Source of the DNA: Metridium senile
Lineage: Eukaryota; Cnidaria; Anthozoa; Actiniaria; Metridiidae
Direction: 5' to 3'
Assembly: GCA_949775045.1 (NCBI GenBank)
Contig: OX459097.1
Location: forward strand, 9,260,619-9,324,618
Length of the DNA: 64,000 bases
Positions 36,501-51,500 of the stretch are shown here, in pieces (the stretch's first letter is position 1; each line of letters opens with the position of its first letter). The notes below the pieces were generated by a model. That model ran no database searches. It saw only the letters and a list, made by a program, of their open reading frames with translations, and was not told the origin of the DNA. A program made the position numbers and the translations under genes.

Positions 36501-39500
36501 AGATCGAAAATATATTTAAACTTAGAGTGGTTCTATTTACTCATCAGATACTAAGCAAGTCCATAAAATCATGTGATATATTCGATGATTGTGTAATACC
36601 AGTCTCAGCTATTCACCAATATAATACAAGATATTCATCCAAAAATAATCTATATAGGCAACGAGTACGCACAAACTATGGTAAATTTACCTACAAATTT
36701 ACTAGTTCTAAGGTCTGGGAAGCAGTACCAAACTCACTGAAATGCCTTCCTTATGCATCCCTAAAACGGATGTATAAAGAACATCTAATCATGAACAATC
36801 AATAATTGTATAACATGAATCCCATGTTCATGTAGTGTTTTTTTTTTTAGAGCGATAGTGCATTTTATGATTTAACTGCATTTGCTCTACTTTGTATTAT
36901 ATTGTATTGTTCATTCGGATGATCACATTTTGTCATTTAATTGTGTTATTTTTTTTAGATAAAAAAGCGAATGTGTCAATGCTTGCCAATTCACTTGGAG
37001 GTAAAAAAAATATACACAAACTACACATGCAAATTGTTCACACTTACTATACTTTCCTTATCTATTTACCGATACTTTAATAGGCCTGCCTTGGCTCCTT
37101 AGGTCGCCGTTATTCAATCCGACTTAATGCGACTTAAGGCGATTTTAATATAGGAAAATCAGAGGCGAAATAATGACAATTTTAAGCGAGTTAGGGCGAT
37201 TTAAGGCAACTTTAGAAAAATATATAGAAAAACAGAGGCGGAATAAGGAAATTTTAAAGGCGACTTAAGGACCCGAGGCAGGCATTTTAATCTAATGTTT
37301 ACACTACTAATAGTTATAAGCAAAGAGAATTACAAGAAGTATATATCCATCGTCCATCATCAGTGTATTAACTAACATGAAGCTAACATATGAATAAATT
37401 ACAATATTTTTAATCTCTAGGGACTGCATGGAATGATTTAGTTCAATAGTTTCAACGGAACTGATTGTCCTTGTTCATTAAGATCTGGATTGTGTTCTTT
37501 TATAAGGACTGCTTCAGCGTTTTTGCGTTTGTGTTGCCAAGAGTAGTGATTAGCCAATATTTGAAAGTTGGTATGGTTAACATGTTCATGGTGTGTGGTC
37601 TCACTTATTTATTTATTTATTTATTTATTTATAACAATGTTTAAGCAGGAGGCTCTCATCACCGAGGTGTTTTTCAGAGAGGTCCTGCTATAATACTATG
37701 CTATATAAATATATAATATAATAATCTAAATAAATCTAAATATAATCTAAATATAAAAATATAAGTACAAATTAAAACTAAAAACAAAGCTATCGAAATG
37801 CGCATAAAATATATCTAAGTATCACTAAAATTATATAAAAAATAAATTTAAGTTAAAAACGATTTGAAAACATTAAGGCTAGATGCCTGTCGGACAGCAA
37901 TATCTAAGTTGTTCCAGTCGGCGGCCGCATGAAATATAAAACGCTGTTAGCCCCAATTAGTACGCGCACGTGGCAAGTGTAAATCCTGACGACGGCGTGT
38001 ATCATAATTATGAATACTACAATTACTAGTAAAATTAAAATCAAAATCTATGATATTGTTAAGGCATTTATATACAGCTATACAGCGATGGCGGCGGCGG
38101 CGGATAGCTAAAGGTTCCCAATTCAACTGATTAAGGGCTTGGGTCGCAGAAAAGTACTTAGGTTGGTCTAAAATCAATCTTGCAGCATTATTTTGCAATA
38201 TTTGAAGGTGTTGCATGAGTACTTCATTGTTTTTATCACCCCAAACTAAATCGGCATAATCAAAAAGCGGTAATATAAGGCTATTGTAAAGTGTTAGGCG
38301 AGCGTTCAGCGGTACTAAATGCTTTACGCGACGCAAAATGCCGAGCCTCTGACAGACCTTTGAGCTTAAGGCATCTATATGGTCAAACCAGGTCATATTT
38401 TCATTAAGTGTAACACCTAAATATTTAAACGATTCTTTGCGCTCAAGTGGATGACCATAAACTTCTAAGGAAATATTATTGAAAGAGCTAAGCTTACGTG
38501 CGCTACCAAATAATACAAATTTACATTTGTCTATATTTAAAGTCAAAAGATTGTCATTGAACCATTTGCATAAGTGTTTAAGGTCAGCGTTCAGATTATC
38601 TTCAAGATCCCTTATATTGGATGAAGAGCAATATATAACTGAATCATCTGCGTATAAAGACACCTCACAGGACTTGATACATGAGGGCATATCATTCACA
38701 TAAATTAGGAAAAGCAGCGGCCCTAACACACTCCCTTGGGGCACACCAACGGACATAGGCTTTGCGGTAGAGACAGAACTGCCAATCACCGTGACTTGAT
38801 TTCTTTGCGACAAGTATGATCTGAACCAGTCCACGACTGTGTTTGTAGACGGTAGATTTCTTGTCCCTAATTCCATGATCTAAAATTCGTTCTTCAATTC
38901 TTCTGGCGGTCTCACTGATGTATATGTTGCTAATCATTGATCATCGGGGCAAGTGGCTTTATATATGATGTTATGTTTGTGTTGAAGGCGTGGTTTGTCT
39001 TTGGTCGGGAACTTTGAGCCTAACTTTTTAGCGTTATACACACAGTTGATGATGACATTTTCTGAGACATATTTTGGTACTAGATCTTTAAGTCGTTTGA
39101 TCAGGTTGGTACCAGTATGGCCTGCAAAGGGTAGTGAGATGTACAAGGTCTTCTGAGTCTCTGTGTTGTCTGGAAGTTGTTGTGTGTCTTGAGTAGTTTG
39201 TTGATTCTGTACCTGTTTAATGGTTTTCTTGATTATTCTTTTAGGGAAGCAATTAATTTCTTAAAAGGTTGTCTTTAGGTGTTCTAGTTCTTTGTTCAGT
39301 AGGTGTTGGCCAGACCAGACTGTAAAGGCTCTATTTATCAGACCTTTAAGGGTGGCTCGTTTCTATGTATGGGGGGCTGGTGAGTCCCAGTGTATATATA
39401 AGTATATAAGTAATAATATATAAATATATAAGTAATCCAGATCTTAATGAACAAGGACAATCAGTTCCGTTGAAACTATTGAACTAAATCATTCAATGCA

Positions 39501-42500
39501 GTCGCTAGAGGTTAAAAATAATGTAATTTATTCATATGTTAGCTTCATGTTAGTTAATACACTGATGATAGACGATGGATATCGTCCGAAATATATGTAT
39601 TAAGAAACTTCTTGTAATTCTCTTTGCTTACAAACTCTTAGCCCAATGCAACATACTAATAGTTATAAAACTATTAGAAATCACGTATTTTGATTGGTTT
39701 AGACGCGTGACTTATGAGAGCACAGCGTTTGCATGTTGATCAATTTGTATTTTCGCGTTGTGCTTCTCTTAATACTTCTCTTGTGTTTTGCCATCCCCGC
39801 GTGTTTCATTACTTCACACAGTACGTGCTCGCGTTTTCCATTTATCGATGAAGCCACACTATAAATCGTTTATTTTTCCTATGTTTTTGTATTCTATAAG
39901 GGACCAGTCATTTTAGGGGTGTAGGTGATTTTGAGGACGAGTTATGACATTCTGGAGGCTACAGTATGATGCCCAGTTTCGTGACAGTATCTGTTTCGTG
40001 GCACAAACAAATAAAACTCATTTTTAGCGATGGCTATTTAATATATCAAAAAAACAAAGACTACAGAGAAAACACTGAACATTTAGCTTCAGTATGTGTG
40101 TTTTGACAGGCTTTTAAATCCTAGGATTCTTCGAAGAGAAGCAGTTGTTGACAGAGTAGTGGAGGTTTCCTGGCTAAAGTCTATGAATTTTACTGCGCAG
40201 TGAACTGACCTTGGCTTGACAAAGATTTATACTGACGATAGCTAGAGAGTGTAACTTCATTTTACGACCCTTGAATGTTCAGCAATTTTGATATTTGCAA
40301 AAATATTAAATGCATAATCTTTACTCCGTTTTAAGAAAAGGTTCCCAGTTTTGTGACACACAAATACCAGTGATTACAAAAAGCCCGAATACACTGATAA
40401 ATATTGGCTTTAAGCGAAATCATGGCTGGAAATTGTTTGAAAACACACATGTTATGAATTCTGTTCGTTTATTGAATCAAGTTTTGCTTTTGCTATGGAA
40501 CACTACGGCAGATAAAGTCAATCATCCACAATCACCACTTGCAACATAAATAATGAGCCTTCCCTAACTACTAGTACGTTTTATAAATGCAAACTATAAT
40601 ATCTGTGTTGTTATTTCCTTTAATAATTATATATATATATATGTGTATAATAAAAGAACTTGAACGTTTTCAGGCTGGAATGTCTTTCAAGTGGAAGGAG
40701 ATATGAAGATAAGCCAGCAGGTTAAGTATGAACAAGCCAAATTGGAGGAAGACAGATTTTCCAGAAGTGCAATTCGAAATTACTCACAGCTATGGACTGA
40801 CAAGATTGTTCCTTATGAAATTGACTCTAACTTCATGTGTAAGAACTAAAATCATCATATTTGTAGTCACTTAACCCGGGCAGGGATTCCCTTTGCCCAA
40901 GTGGTAAGGGTGATCGGCGTTCGGCTTTGAAAACGATCTCTAAAAGAAACGCATAAATTAAGATATCTGTTAAATCCTTGTTGATTTCAACCTCTAAAAG
41001 GTACGAATGTGCGGTGGTTTTGGCAGCTAATAGCTTTGTAATAACAAAGACAAGTTAAAATGACCCTTACAGGTACGGATTCATAAACCTTACAGGTACG
41101 TAGTCAGGTGCGCACAGGAAATATTTTCAACCCTAAAAGGGGCGCCGATCACTTTTTGGGCAAAGGAAGTCCCCGACCCACATAGCAACTAGCCTGCGTT
41201 GCCGGCGTTCTGCGTGATTAGGGAGAGAAGAAAAAGGGAGAGGAGTAAAAGGAAAAGACTCTTACTTTCTCTCTTTTTCGCAACACTGCAGACCTCCGGC
41301 ATCGCAGGCCACATAGCAACAATTACTGCCTAGATACTATTGTCTAGAACAAAGTATTAAAGGAAACTAATAGCCTGTGGACACATCAGGGGCGGATCTA
41401 GGCGGTGTCCCTTCAGGCACCGAACACTCCCTCTATCGTCACAATTATCCCTATTTTATTAAAGATATTTATAGACCGGTCAACCCTCTAACACCTTAAA
41501 AGCCCTTCATTTGCAATTGAACCACCCCCTGACAAATTTCTGGATCCGCCCCTGCACATCATGGGTTCAAGTGAATAGTGGTACTTTGCATGCATGGAAA
41601 ACTGACTACATGTACGATTCTCAAAATTAGAGAATGCTTTTACGTCTCTCCTGTAGAATGCATGCATGGGTGTAGAGTTTGGAGAGACGGAACCTTTGGT
41701 TTAAAGTCCTTATTCGAGAAGACGTAAAGGTCTAACAATTTGCATACAGCTCTTTCAAAAAACGCTGAATACTGAATACTGAATAGTACATTCCAAGACC
41801 GAAATGCATTTTGGGTGATATAATGTTGTTTAAGTAATGATGTGTGCAAGAACGAGGCAGGCAAACAATTTGCATACAGCTCTTTCAAAAAACGCTGAAT
41901 ACTGAATACTGAATAGTGCATTCCAAGACCGAAATGCTTTTTGGGTCATGTAATATTGTTTAAAGTAAAATAAATGATAATTAGTTATTTTATTCTAAGT
42001 TCATTCCATCCATTCAAAACAATATACGAGTTAGTTATGGAGAAAGTAAGTATATGTATTATTTATTACGAATAAATGAGACACACAATGCCCTTTGGTC
42101 TTGGAATGTACTATTCAGTATACCACGTTTTTTGAAATAACTGTATGTGATATTTAACAACTATTTTTTTTATATTTACAGCTATTAAGCCTGAATTGGA
42201 CGAAGCCATCAAAGGCTTTCACAAATTCACTTGTCTCAGATTCGTCAAAAGAACAACTGAGAAGAATTGGATCAAATATGTCAAATTAAGGGGGTAACTA
42301 TAAGTTCTTATTGTAATTCAATTAAAATTATAATTCAACAGCTAGTTCTGATAAATTGCCGTATTTATGCAAGCAATTTTTGACCCGTGCATGCGAAGCT
42401 CATTAGCATGTTATTTTTACTAATTAGCATGTTAAAATGTGTTATGTAAAATCGCTCTAATTATTGTAGCTCCCTTTATACGATTAATTTATACTAACGT

Positions 42501-45500
42501 TATAATTTCAGTTGCTGGTCACATGTTGGCAGGCAGTACCAAACTGCAGGTTTCCAGCTAATATCAATCGGTGAACCATACTGCCAAAACCGTATGGTAA
42601 TAACACACGAGACTATGCACGCTCTGGGTAAGGACACTAGTAGTTGTTAACCAGAGTTTCAGACTCAGGGGTGTGAGGAAAGGGAGGTGAAAGGGGAGAG
42701 GGATGGGGAGGGGAGGTGAAGAGATTTTCCTCACTCAACCCCACTGGAAAAAATCGATCAATTTACAAAGTCTGGAAATTTCCTATAAATTGATTTTGCC
42801 CAGTTAATTTTTCAAATCTGCTAAGACTTGAGAAATTTAGAAGACATACTTCAATCTCCCAATAATTGAAAAAATTAATTATTAGACGAATGGCGTCAAT
42901 CGTCCAATAACTGAAAAATTATTGGACGATTTACATCACACGCAGAGAGCGGAAAAATCTTCACTTATAATAGGTAGGAAGAAATAGGCGCAATATTGCA
43001 AGGAAAATATAGCAAAAACACCAGATACATCAATCAACAAAAGGCTGTGAAATATTGTTCCGTCAATATTTAGAGGAAAAAGATATTGCTTTTAGTCAGT
43101 TTTGATGTATTAAACTATCAATGAAGAATTACAAAACAATTATTGAATTCGGCTTTTGTATGATATGAAAATTATGCAAACCTCAGAGGGAGCTATAAAA
43201 CGGTTCACCCTCCTTCGTTTGCATAACTATCATACTCAGCCTCATCCAATAATTGCTAATATTAGCTAATACCAAAAGTAAAATCCAATTAATAAACTAT
43301 TTTTAATGACTTTCCAGGATTCTGGCACGAGCATACCCGACCAGATAGAGACAACTACGTGCAGATATTCTGGGAGAACTTTATTCCAGGTACAAATTAA
43401 ACAATGCTTTGCATTGACCCCATGGGAGGGTAAAGCTAGAGGATCCTCAAAGTACGATCCAGCTAGCGCTAAAATAAGAAAAAAATGTTAGTGAAATGTT
43501 CGCATTCGACCAACTGCTCATATCTCAGCCGTTTTGCACTCAATCTTTGTCAAAGTTTCACCTTATTTCATATTTTAGCTAGCACTTTCTGAAAATGTTA
43601 TTGAAATCCAAAAACTCTAAAATAAAATTAAAAAAAATTGGGGTTAATATCGAGTTTTTCACTTTCTTTCTAGCAATGATGCCAATTATTAACGTCGGGT
43701 ATCAACGCAGGACACTCTACCAGGCCAATACAATGGGTACCAACTACGATTACTATTCCGTTATGCACTACACTGCTGCATTGTGGTCACGAAATGGTCG
43801 TTTCACTATGACAGCCATCGGTGACAAGAAAAACCAGAAGAAGATTGGACCATCGTTATCAAATAAATGGATGTTGTCACCATCAGATGTTTTAAGAGTA
43901 AAGATCTTATATCAATGCCAAGCAGGTGAGCTGGTTCTTAAATGAGGATAACCTAATTCACAGAAAGGTGATGGTAATACAGGGTATCCCTATTAAGCGG
44001 TCACCCTCAGGACTTTCCAAAGTGGCTGCTTAATAGGGGTTGGCCGCTAAATATAGGTATAGAATAGTTATAGGAATAGATTTGGGACTTTTTATTGTGG
44101 CCACCTAATAGAGGGTGACCGCTTAGTAGAGGTTGGCCGCTGAATAGAGGTATAGAATAGTTATATGAATAGATTTGGGACTTTTTATTGTGGCCGCCTA
44201 ATAGAGGGTGACCGCTTAATGGGTGACCGCTTAATAGAGGCACCGCTGTAGTAATAATAATAATGCAATGTTTTAGGAGCATTACAAAAGCTCAATTGTC
44301 TTACATAAACTAATCAAAATAGAATTATTGAAAAAGAAAAGTTTTGAGGTTGGATTTAAATGAAAAGATGTTATTTGTAGGGTAGGGGTGATCGGCCTTT
44401 CAAAGACTTTTAAGCAAGAACCCTGAAAAGCCCCTAAAAGATAGGCACAGGGAATATTTTCAACCCTAAAAAGGAGCGCCCACCACTCCTAACACTTGGA
44501 CAAAGGGAGTCTCCCCTCCCTCCACAAAAGGATGCTTATGGTATTCGTGTTATTTCTTTTGAAATGGCTGGCGTAGTAAAGTGTTGCTTGACGAAACCAA
44601 GAACATCTGCGTAGAAGGCTTACAAAACTACAGTTGAAAAACAAGATTTAATTTCTAGATTTAATTTACAGATTGCCCTATGACGCCACTTGGTGCAGAA
44701 GATGGAGGATCTCTTCCCGATTCAAGCTTCACGGCTTCGTCGACTTACAACCAGTACAAAGCTTCACAAGCTCGTTTGACTGGCTCTCTCGCATGGTGTG
44801 CCGCAAACATCGGTAGCCCAGGAGAGTATCTACAGATTGATCTGGGTAAATCAGAGTACGTTTGTAGTGTAAAGACGCAGGGAAGCGTTGGTTTGTCGGC
44901 TTGGGTCAAGGAGTTTACAATGGAGTACTCGGATAATGGAAAAGCATGGCACGAAGTTGCAGAGTATGGAACAAAAAAGGTGTGAGGTTTTTTTTTCGCG
45001 CTGAACTTTTTACAGCTTGCTTTGTCTCTTTTTGATGATTCGTTGAGATTTGTATATGAAACGTAGATCGTTTTATTTTTGATGAATGGTCCTTATTTTG
45101 GAATATTGCTCAATATGCAGTGCGCGCACCTAGTCTTTAGTCATATGACTTATTTTAGTAACATACCATTTCGCTTTTTCTTTTTAATCATAAGCTTGAG
45201 AATGGTGTCTGACCATAGTTTATAGAGGGGGATGGTTAGGAAACCTTTTGTTGTACTTCTTTGTTTGCATTGCGAAGTTGAACCGGTCTTGAACGTGCAC
45301 AACTTTTTCTTTATGGCCAATCAAAATTGTAAAATGAGTCAACATAAACTTTTTCTATGAGATTATTGTAAGGAATATTGTTAGAAAATTTGTTCTAAAT
45401 CTTTGAGTATTTTGAAGCAACAGCCAAAATAATGATTTTTGCTCTGTTCACCCAGACGTATCCAACATGGCTAAAACAATTGCGAAACAAAAGATTATGC

Positions 45501-48500
45501 ACGGTCACGCTTATAATAAAAAAAGTGTACAAAAACATACAACAAAGGGCTTCCTAACTATTTCCCACTACTAATTATGGTCTGACGTACACCGAAAAGT
45601 CGCTTTAAAATCCCTACTATAAATTGTTATACTTTAACTTGTTACACTTTTGAACACCTTCTTATGAAACTATATTTTTATCAGTAAATTACAAAGTGCA
45701 AAAGTGTATATATGAAACCGTCAACCATTTTTGAAGCAGACTTATATTATGTTATAGGTTCTTATCGGAAACAAGGATACAAATACTGTCAAATCAATAC
45801 GACTACCAGTGAACATTCATGCACGGTACTTGCGTTTCCATCCAACGAAAGTAGAAAAGCAAGCCTGTATGAGAGTGGGTTTGTATGGTGGAACGCCCTT
45901 TAAAGACTATAGCACATGGTCACCTTGGGCGCCATGTGACTTGTCTTTGAAAACGAGGCGTAGGCAGAGATTTTGTACAGCACCAAATATAACAGCTGAT
46001 TGTCCTAAAGTTAACGCCTTTGGAGTCCAATCGGAATTTAAAAATTGTACACTGCAAGAAATTAATGGTATGTAGCTTTTACATAGCCTGCGTCACATCC
46101 GGAATGGTTTTCTTTTTTACTTACAAAACCCAGGATGTGACATAGGGTAAGCTTGGATGATGGGTTTGGATATTCAGGACCATGGGTTCGGAACTAAATT
46201 AACATCAACAAGGCAGCAACAATCATTATTAATTTATTTGAGACTGATAAACCAAACCTTTTTTTTGATATACCAAACTTGCTTTGGATATCATATGATA
46301 GGAGTAGAAACATTTCTTGGTATATATATTTTAGGGTATTAAAAAAGGAATAGCCATTCGCTTTAAGTATACATAGCCATATTTTCGTCTCTTTATATCT
46401 TTTTGTGGTATATCTTAGGGGCTGGCAAACGTCCGTATATATAGTATTTACTTTCAGTATATTTTAGGGTTTGTTTGAAAATTCCCGACAAGACCTGATA
46501 TAATAGCACCTCTCCCTGGTTTTTTTCTTAGTAGTGAAAGATATCTTCCTATTTTTTTTTCTGGTTTATTTATTTTTTCTCAGTATCTATTGATCTATTG
46601 ATGTTTTTGAAAATTCCCGACGAGACCTGATAACAATACCTTACCCTGAAAGTTATCGTACTATTTCAATTTCTTCTGGTTTATATTTTTTTTCTCAGCA
46701 TCTCAGTATAGATCTATTGATTGTTCCGACGAGACCTGATAACAATACCTTTCCCTGAAAGTTATCGTACTATTTTAATTTGTTCTTGTTTTGTTTTTGC
46801 AGCTCCTATTGATGGCCATTGGAGTAGATGGTCGCCCTGGGGTCCCTGCAGTGCTCCATGTGGAACCGGTAATCATACTCGACACCGCAAATGTGACAAT
46901 CCTCCCCACAAGAATAATGGTAAAATCTGTGTCGGCAGTCCCAACGAAACCGCTGATTGTATTGACAAATTTTGTAATATGGGTAAGCATTGGAAATATA
47001 TAAAAATATAATATGTATAATAAAGATACCTGATGCCGGGGGGAGGGGGAGGGTACTCCCTCTGTCCAAGTGGTAGGGGTGATCGGCGTACCTTTTAGGA
47101 TAACAATATTTCCTGTGCGTACCTTTTAGGGTCCTTTTAGGGTCCTTTTAGGGTTCTGGCTCAAAAATCAGTTACGTAACATGATTTTATACTTATAAGA
47201 GTAATTTTTTCTCTGGTTTGTTGCTTTTTTGGGGTAGAAATCGACAAGGCTTTATCAGTAATTTTTATCTGTGCGTACGTTTTTGGGGTCGTTTTCAAAA
47301 CCTCCGCCGATCACGCCTACCACTCGGACAAAGGAAGGACCCCCTGATACAAATCATTGTAACGATGGTAGTAACAATGGTGATCAATATGATGATATTG
47401 ATAATAATGACTATGATGATGGTGGTGATAACGAATATGATGTTATTGCATGATGCTGCTGCTGCAGAAAGCGATACCAATGCCTGTACCGCTGGTGATG
47501 ATGATATGGTTAATGACATCATGCCCGGGGCTGGTTGTACGAAGCTCGGTATAGCGCTATTCATCGCGCGATAAATACCTTTCAAACGGATAAAACTTAT
47601 ACAAATTCTTTACACTAGCTGGATCGCTGGAACGCTTATCCAGTGGATAACTTTATCCAAGCTTCGTAAAACTGGCCCCAGGTGTTAATATATAATAATA
47701 TAATAATGTTCATATATACAATAAAAAAAAAAAAAAAATAATAATAATGTTCATATGTATTATCGTTGATGCAGTATTTATGAGGATGAACCACATTCCC
47801 TAAAATCCCTAAAGATGAACGCGCTTATCTCCAAAAGCTTAAAAATAATATAAGTACTTTAAAGTATACTAAACATTTTTCATTGGAATTAATAATTTGT
47901 CCAAAATAAAAACATCAGTAAATTTTTTTGCTTATGTTAACTGAAGACTCGGAACTGCATTTTCAAATCATTGAAGACGAACAGTAAACGAAACATTTTG
48001 AATTAAAAATTCGTCCATCAAATAATATAATAAAGACATTAATAATAATAAATTTTTTACCACATGTGATAATTTTGTCGCTTTCTGATTGGTCGAGAGC
48101 CGTGGTAAATTAAAGTAGTACATACCATGGTTGCTATTTTTAATGTGGTAAAAAACAAATTCACAATAGTTTCTTGTGGTATGTCCTATTATTTACCACG
48201 GTTGGCGCCATCTCATCGTCTAAATTCTTGTGGATCCACTATCGTAAAGTTGTTTAACATAAGAACTAATTATACAATTAATCAACGTACAGGTCCCATT
48301 GGGTGCAGTTTTACAAAAGACTTTTGTGGCTGGATTCCGGACCCCGCTTTATCAGATATCCCGTGGACTCGATATGATGGAAAATCAATAATTCCAAAAA
48401 CCGGACCTGAAAGAGACCACACTGCGCCTGATGACTCAGGTCTGTATTAAACCATTGCATGGCTGACTCTAGCGCTGCCAGGTTTTATTTTGTTTCTTGA

Positions 48501-51500
48501 TGTACATTCACTGCCCAGCTGGTATTGATACCATCACAATCACCACAGCATATCAAAGATATGCCTATTGTTCGGTTGAAACCTCAACATGTTAAAAACA
48601 AAATCTCGCGCGCTAATCAAAATCTTTTGTTACTTCTCACCTACAATATCATATAATATGGTAATGGCATTGTTTTCAAGATTGCATACGGTATTTCTGA
48701 AACGTTTACTGTAAACATCACCATCGCCATTCAAACCGTTTGCCACATACACTGCTAGGAGGGGAAGTTTATCTCGCTTTTCCTGTTATCTTTATATTCA
48801 TACGTCTTCTATTTATTCGGTTACTTAATGAAAATCTATTGTGCTAGACTTATAATAGTCTTTTTCACATTTCCCTGCGCCATCTTGAAAGGTAGCTGGG
48901 CCTTTGAATTGAAGCGAGATGAACGTTGAGCTACCAATTATAGAGATACGTGAATAATTGTTCCGCGAGGTGTTAAAAGGTTTCAGTCATTGCAAGCTCA
49001 ACGTTCGTCCCGGGGGAAAATGGATAGGGGTGATCGACGGACCTTTTAGGGTCGAAAATCAGGCCCTCGCGTACCTTTTAGGGTCTCGAACTAGCACCGT
49101 ACCCTTTAGGGCCATTTTTCCGAACTTAAGGTTATACATAGTGAAATTTGTTTTAATGTGGTCGTACCTTTTATAGGGTCTGAAATCGTCTGAAATCAGT
49201 ATCTGAGTTAATTTATGCGTACCTTTTAGGGTCATTTTCAAAACCGTCCGTCGAGCACCCCTATCCATTTTCTAAGGCAGTACCCCCCCCCCCCCCGGGC
49301 GTTCGTCTCGCTTCGATGCGAAGGCCCGGCTACCTTTCAAGATGGCGCAGGGAACAGTGAAGGGGACTATTATTGGGATTCGTTTGTGTTTGTCGTACTC
49401 ATATTCTACGTATTTGTCTTCTTTCTATGAAGGTTATTACATCAAGTTGGATGCTCTAAGGTACCCACCATTTTCACAAGCCGTGCTTCGTAGTCCAGCT
49501 CAAGCAGGCAATCAAATGCGTTGTCTAAAGTTCTATTACCATATGTATGGAAAAGGAATGGGTACTTTAAATGTGACTCTGCAAGGCATGGTGAAGCCAT
49601 TGGAGGACATGCTGTTTAGAATTAAAGGAGACCAAGGGGACAAATGGCACTTTAAAGAAATTAATGTTACCCATAAAAACGATTTTATGGTGAGAACACA
49701 AGGAAGTTATTAAATATAACAATTAACGTTAATATTATTAAAAATGTCGAGGTTGTTCATCGTGAACATTGCATAAGCAGTTACATATTCGTTTGCCACA
49801 TGTACGAATGTCAAAGGTTTCGACCACAACTGCTAGTATTTTTTCAGAAGATGGGTAGACTCATTAATGGACTAATTCAGCGATGTTTTGTCTTATATAC
49901 CAGTCGTCGAATATCCTTAGAAACCAGAGGTTTTTTTCTACTTGTTTTGACGTTTGTAAATACGATGGTTTGTGGAGCACCAAGGATTAAACCTCTGGCC
50001 AAATAAGCTCACTTCTATGTTGATTTGATTAACTCTCATTTATAACCTAATATTTAGAAGATTTAGAAGATTTATTACCTTATATTTAGAACCTAATTGG
50101 CGCGGCAAAACAAATCTTTGCCCTGAAGACTCGACTGGAATACATTGCTCAAATTCCTTTGCACATAGCTTCAGGCCTACTCGCCTTAGCTTTTAGGAAC
50201 GTTTTGCTAAAATCATAAAAGATCGCCTTAGATTTTAGGAATTTTTTGTAAAATCGACTAAAATTGCCTAATCTCGCCTTAAATTTTAGGAACTTTTTTT
50301 TTCCAAAATTGTCTAAAATCGCCTAAGATTGCCTTAGATATTAGGAGATTTTCTCTAAAATCGCCTAAAACTACGGCGATTTTAGGACCCAGAGTAGGCC
50401 TTAGCTTCAATAACATCTTTTGTTTCATTAAAAAAGAAATGACACATGCACTTGTTGGACCTTGTACATTTTCAAATTCTGTGTTTTACAGATTAGATTT
50501 TACGGAGTGGTAGGCGATGAGAAGACAACTGAAATGGCTGTTGACGATGTGTCTTTGTTGTGGGGTCCCTGCCAAAATGCTACAGCAAAAAACCCAGAGC
50601 CGAACAAAAAGCCTAACATCACCAATATCAGTTAGTAACAGTATCGCCGATTCACACTACCCAATAGTCCCGGCCTTCATAGTTCCCTGCGCCATCTTGA
50701 AAGGTAGCCGGGCCATTACATCAAAGATAGACGAACGTTGAGCTTGCAATGATAGAGATCTGTTAACACCTTGCGGGATAACTATTCCCGTGTCTATAAC
50801 ATTGAAAGCTCAACGTTCGTCTCGCTTCGATGCAAAGGCCCGGCTACCTTTCAAGATGGCGCAGGGGACTGTGAAGGGGACTATTCTTAGGGTTATCAGG
50901 CTTACGTTACTGTGTACTTCATGTTTCCCTTTGTTTTTTCTTTATTCTTATGTAAAATGTTTTGTAATTAGTGGACTTCAACTACAGTGAGGATTTCGAA
51001 AATCCAAACAAAGATATTTGGGAAGAGGCAACCGACGATGACTTTGACTGGATAAGACGCACTGGCCAAACACCCACACCATTTACAGGACCCAGTGGAG
51101 ACCATACTAAAACAATCGGTAAGGCTCATGCATGACGTTGGGGGGACGTCAGGGGTAAATAAATGCTAACTCAGCTAATGGCTTTGACATCTTATTCTCG
51201 CTTACCCTACTGCTGTTTAATATACCTCTTTACCTTCATTGTTTGTTGTCCCATTTCAGATCACACGAAGCTTCCCTTTGAATTAATTTTTTCACATGTA
51301 ATTGATATAACATGTTCATCATAAAATAACAATTCTCAATTCATGTGGTCTGACTTGGTCAATTTTCATACGGAGGTTAAGAAATCTGTTGCACTCAACT
51401 GCTTTAACTCTATTTTAAAGGTCACTACAAATACATGGAGGCATCGAACAGATCTCCAAAACAACGAGCGCGCTTGATTACTAAAATGGTGTTCGACGCT

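Noticed and set aside
38692..38937. 81-codon frame as a separate gene
   Set aside because: It is a chimera: Penelope endonuclease sequence up to YKHS, then out-of-frame LINE sequence across the insertion point.
49342..49713. 123-codon frame starting MAQGTVKG
   Set aside because: Only 49433-49689 is exon; the upstream part is the end of a family G MITE.
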